Of a stretch of DNA of 8,322 nt, positions 6,152 to 8,322 are shown one piece after another (position 1 is the stretch's first letter; each line of letters begins with the position of its first letter). The position numbers were made by a program, and so were the translations under genes. Location of the stretch: the NCBI GenBank assembly GCA_947441695.1, contig CANEUK010000059.1, positions 1 to 8,322 on the forward strand, given 5' to 3'. This DNA is from Rickettsiales bacterium (GTDB lineage Bacteria; Pseudomonadota; Alphaproteobacteria; Rickettsiales; UBA1997). The notes below the pieces were generated by a model that was not told where the DNA came from, made no database searches, and saw only the letters and a list, made by a program, of their open reading frames with translations.

Positions 6152-6769
6152 TTAGTTTTGTGGATCAATCCAAGAAATATTGCCATCTTTGCGATGATAA
6201 ACCACGTTTAGTCTTTTGTTTTGCTTATTGATAAAAACCAACGCTGGAAGATCAGCAAGATCCATTTTCATAATTGCTTCGTCAACTGTTAAATCTTCAA
6301 CTTCAGTAGTTTTTTCGCTAATTACTTTTAGTGAGTCTTTTAATTCGTCGCTTTCTTCAGCTTCCATTTCTTCAAATAAATTATACGAAGTTGGCAAAAG
6401 AATATATTTCATGGCGTCTATTGCTTTAAAATTTGGTTCCATAGCTTTTAAGCCGCCGCCAGTTCTTCTGCGATAGTTTTTGATTTTACTTTTATAGCGA
6501 CGCAATTGTTTTTCAGTTTTTTGACAAGCCTCGTTAAAACAAGCATGAGCATCGCCCGCATGAGCGTCTCCTTTTACTATAATTCCGCCTTTGACGCCTT
6601 CATTGACAATTATTAGCGACTTGAACATGTGGCCATCTTTTGAAAAGTGGACTTCGGCGTCTACGGCTTTTTCAAAGTATTTAGCAACCGATTTTGCTAA
6701 ATTTTCTTTTACATATTCGGTTAGCGCGCTTCCAACTTCCATATTTGAACCAATTACTCTGATTTGCAT
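6152..6769 (-). CDS. hpf: Ribosome hibernation promoting factor, long form
   Basis: Long HPF binds the 30S decoding region and pairs ribosomes into inactive 100S dimers during slow growth. The 205-residue protein has the N-terminal S30AE/RaiA beta-alpha domain (about 1-105, MQIRVIGSNMEVG...HACFNEACQKTEKQLRRYKSKIKNY). An acidic linker follows (about 125-150, EEMEAEESDELKD). The C-terminal dimerisation domain (about 154-205) has LTVDEAIMKMDL, PALVFIN, LNVVYHRKDG and the terminal WIDP. Length and motifs match the alphaproteobacterial long form. The ATG at 6769 is the natural start, directly before MQIRV; no clear Shine-Dalgarno precedes it. It lies 50 bp downstream of aconitase on the same strand, with an A/T run but no clear hairpin between, so partial co-transcription from acnA is possible. 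Confidence 0.95.
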   Translation of the reverse strand: MQIRVIGSNMEVGSALTEYVKENLAKSVAKYFEKAVDAEVHFSKDGHMFKSLIIVNEGVKGGIIVKGDAHAGDAHACFNEACQKTEKQLRRYKSKIKNYRRRTGGGLKAMEPNFKAIDAMKYILLPTSYNLFEEMEAEESDELKDSLKVISEKTTEVEDLTVDEAIMKMDLADLPALVFINKQNKRLNVVYHRKDGNISWIDPQN

Positions 6770-6819
6770 AATTTTTGAAATTTAAGTTTAAAAAAAATAA
6801 GAAGCTCTCAAGAACGTGT

Positions 6820-8322
6820 TTAAAAAATTTTATTCATTACGAACTGTAAAATTCCACCAAGATTAAAATATTCTACCTCGTTTTGGGTGTCGATTCCGCA
6901 GGTTAAGATAATTTCTTGCTTAGATTTGTCTGATTTGGTGATAACGCATAAAATATCTTGACGAGGTTTAATTTGAGAAGTGATTCCCAAAATATCAATC
7001 ATTTCATCGCCAATTAATCCAAGAGATTTGCGGTTTTGTCCATTTTTAAAAACTAAAGGCAAAACTCCCATACCAATCAAATTTGAGCGATGGATTCGTT
7101 CAAAACTTTCGGCAATTACCGCCTTAACGCCAAGTAGAAAAGTTCCTTTGGCTGCCCAATCGCGCGAAGAACCCGTGCCATATTCTTTGCCAGAAAAAAT
7201 CACCAAAGGCTGATTTTGCGCTTTGTAAAACATCGCGGCATCGTAAATCGAAACCGGATTTTCTTCTTTGTTTTCTTTTGAATTTTCACTAAAAATTTTG
7301 GTAAATCCGCCTTCTTTATTGCCGCCAAGAATTTCGTTTTTAATTCGAACATTGGCAAAAGTGCCGCGCATCATAACTTCGTGATTACCGCGTCTGGCTC
7401 CGTAAGAGTTGAAATCTTTTTTGTCGATATTTTTTTGTTTTAAATATTTGGCCGCTGGCGAAATGGCAGAAATATTGCCAGCAGGAGAAATGTGATCTGT
7501 AGTAATTGAGTCGCCAAAAATTGCCAAAATGCGCGCGCTTTTAATTTCGGCGGCGTTTTGACGGTTTAAGTCGTCAAAAAAGTTTGGTAGACGAATATAG
7601 GTGCTGTTTTCTTGCCAGTTGTAAGTAGCTGATTTTTCAACCTCAATTTCTTGCCAAGCCTTGTCTCCTTTGAGTAGATCGGAATATTTTTGAGCAAAAA
7701 TTTGGCGCGTTACGCTAGAATTTATCACCGAGTCAATTTCAGATTTGCTTGGCCAGATGTCTTTTAAAAAAACTTTTTGCCCTATTTTGTCGATACCAAT
7801 TGCGTCGGTTTCAAGGTTAATTCTTAAGTTTCCAGCAAGCGCATAAGCTACAACCAAAGGCGGTGAAGCCAAATAATTTGCCTTAACCAAAGGATGAACG
7901 CGACCTTCAAAATTGCGATTTCCTGATAAAACAGCACCAACTAATAAATTTTTTTCTTTAATGGCTTCTTCTATTTTTTCGTGAAGCGGGCCAGAATTTC
8001 CAATGCAGGTTGTGCAACCATAACCCACAACGTTAAAACCCAATTGGTTAAGATATTTTTGTAGACCAGAATTGTTTAAATATTCGCTTACTACTTGCGA
8101 ACCGGGCGCCAACGAAGTTTTGACTTTTGAGTTGACTTTCAAACCTTTTTCCACCGCTTTTTTGGCAAGCAAGCCAGCAGCAATTAGCACTGATGGATTT
8201 GAAGTATTGGTGCAAGAAGTAATGGCGGCAATTACAACGTCGCCATCGGTTAAATCGGTATTAAGAGCCGGAATCAAAATTTTGCTATCATGCGAAGAAC
8301 CAAGCTCTTTTTGCAAGGCAAC
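6820..8322 (-). CDS. acnA: Aconitate hydratase A, C-terminal part (5' end outside window)
   Basis: Aconitase isomerises citrate to isocitrate in the TCA cycle using a [4Fe-4S] cluster. The frame is open to the window edge (Val-Ala precede the Leu codon at 8316), so about 400 N-terminal residues are missing and 501 remain. Counting from the edge, the cluster ligands are present: Cys37 (SCTNTSNP), then Cys103 and Cys106 (GCTTCIGNSGP). The 66-residue spacing is the one I recall for E. coli AcnA (435, 501, 504). The swivel domain follows, with GDSITTDHISPAGNIS, the GSSRDWAAKG loop, and SFERIHRSNLIGMGVLPLVF, all family hallmarks of substrate-binding regions. The monomeric AcnA/IRP type fits better than AcnB, whose domain order differs. 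It looks intact to its TAA stop. In bacteria this enzyme can moonlight as an RNA-binding protein when the cluster is lost; nothing here tests that. Confidence 0.95.
   Translation of the reverse strand, partial: VALQKELGSSHDSKILIPALNTDLTDGDVVIAAITSCTNTSNPSVLIAAGLLAKKAVEKGLKVNSKVKTSLAPGSQVVSEYLNNSGLQKYLNQLGFNVVGYGCTTCIGNSGPLHEKIEEAIKEKNLLVGAVLSGNRNFEGRVHPLVKANYLASPPLVVAYALAGNLRINLETDAIGIDKIGQKVFLKDIWPSKSEIDSVINSSVTRQIFAQKYSDLLKGDKAWQEIEVEKSATYNWQENSTYIRLPNFFDDLNRQNAAEIKSARILAIFGDSITTDHISPAGNISAISPAAKYLKQKNIDKKDFNSYGARRGNHEVMMRGTFANVRIKNEILGGNKEGGFTKIFSENSKENKEENPVSIYDAAMFYKAQNQPLVIFSGKEYGTGSSRDWAAKGTFLLGVKAVIAESFERIHRSNLIGMGVLPLVFKNGQNRKSLGLIGDEMIDILGITSQIKPRQDILCVITKSDKSKQEIILTCGIDTQNEVEYFNLGGILQFVMNKIF

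Noticed and set aside
6216..6476. 86-codon plus-strand frame opposite hpf
   Set aside because: It is the antisense shadow of a clearly recognised hpf, with no features of its own.
6770..6819. Terminator between acnA and hpf
   Set aside because: A run of T on the minus strand exists, but I find no stable stem before it.

Overview
The window looks like an AT-rich alphaproteobacterial genome segment. The long-form hibernation factor, the bS21 protein and the AcnA-type aconitase all read like alphaproteobacterial versions. The low G+C, loose gene spacing and an unrecognised Ser/Asn-rich repeat protein make an intracellular lineage (Rickettsiales- or Holosporales-like) plausible, but that placement is inference.

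Layout, left to right. At 1-1081 (+) is the C-terminal two thirds of an ABC-F ATPase, cut by the window edge. At 1245-1460 (+) is a 71-codon polar small ORF of unknown function. It sits between two diverged copies of a ~93-bp sequence in opposite orientation (1098-1190 and 1535-1629). A gene-poor stretch (1461-1906) follows. At 1994-3610 (+) is an unrecognised 538-codon ORF made of domain-linker-domain-linker. Its two domains share an 82-bp stretch that is identical at DNA level although the rest has diverged. The same frame continues upstream to an ATG at 1907, interrupted by one amber codon at 1967-1969.

The right half is all on the minus strand. It holds a membrane-anchored thioredoxin/NHL-propeller protein (5690-3687), then rpsU (6066-5869) with a strong Shine-Dalgarno and a strong hairpin terminator, then hpf (6769-6152), and finally the C-terminal ~500 residues of aconitase (8322-6820), cut by the window edge. 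Transcription order is acnA, hpf, rpsU, terminator, thioredoxin/NHL gene.

The right half is ordinary housekeeping: TCA cycle, ribosome hibernation, ribosome assembly and envelope redox. The accessory signal is concentrated in 1098-3610: the inverted repeat pair, the orphan small ORF, and the duplicated-domain gene with its in-frame stop, local sequence homogenisation and codon use unlike its neighbours.
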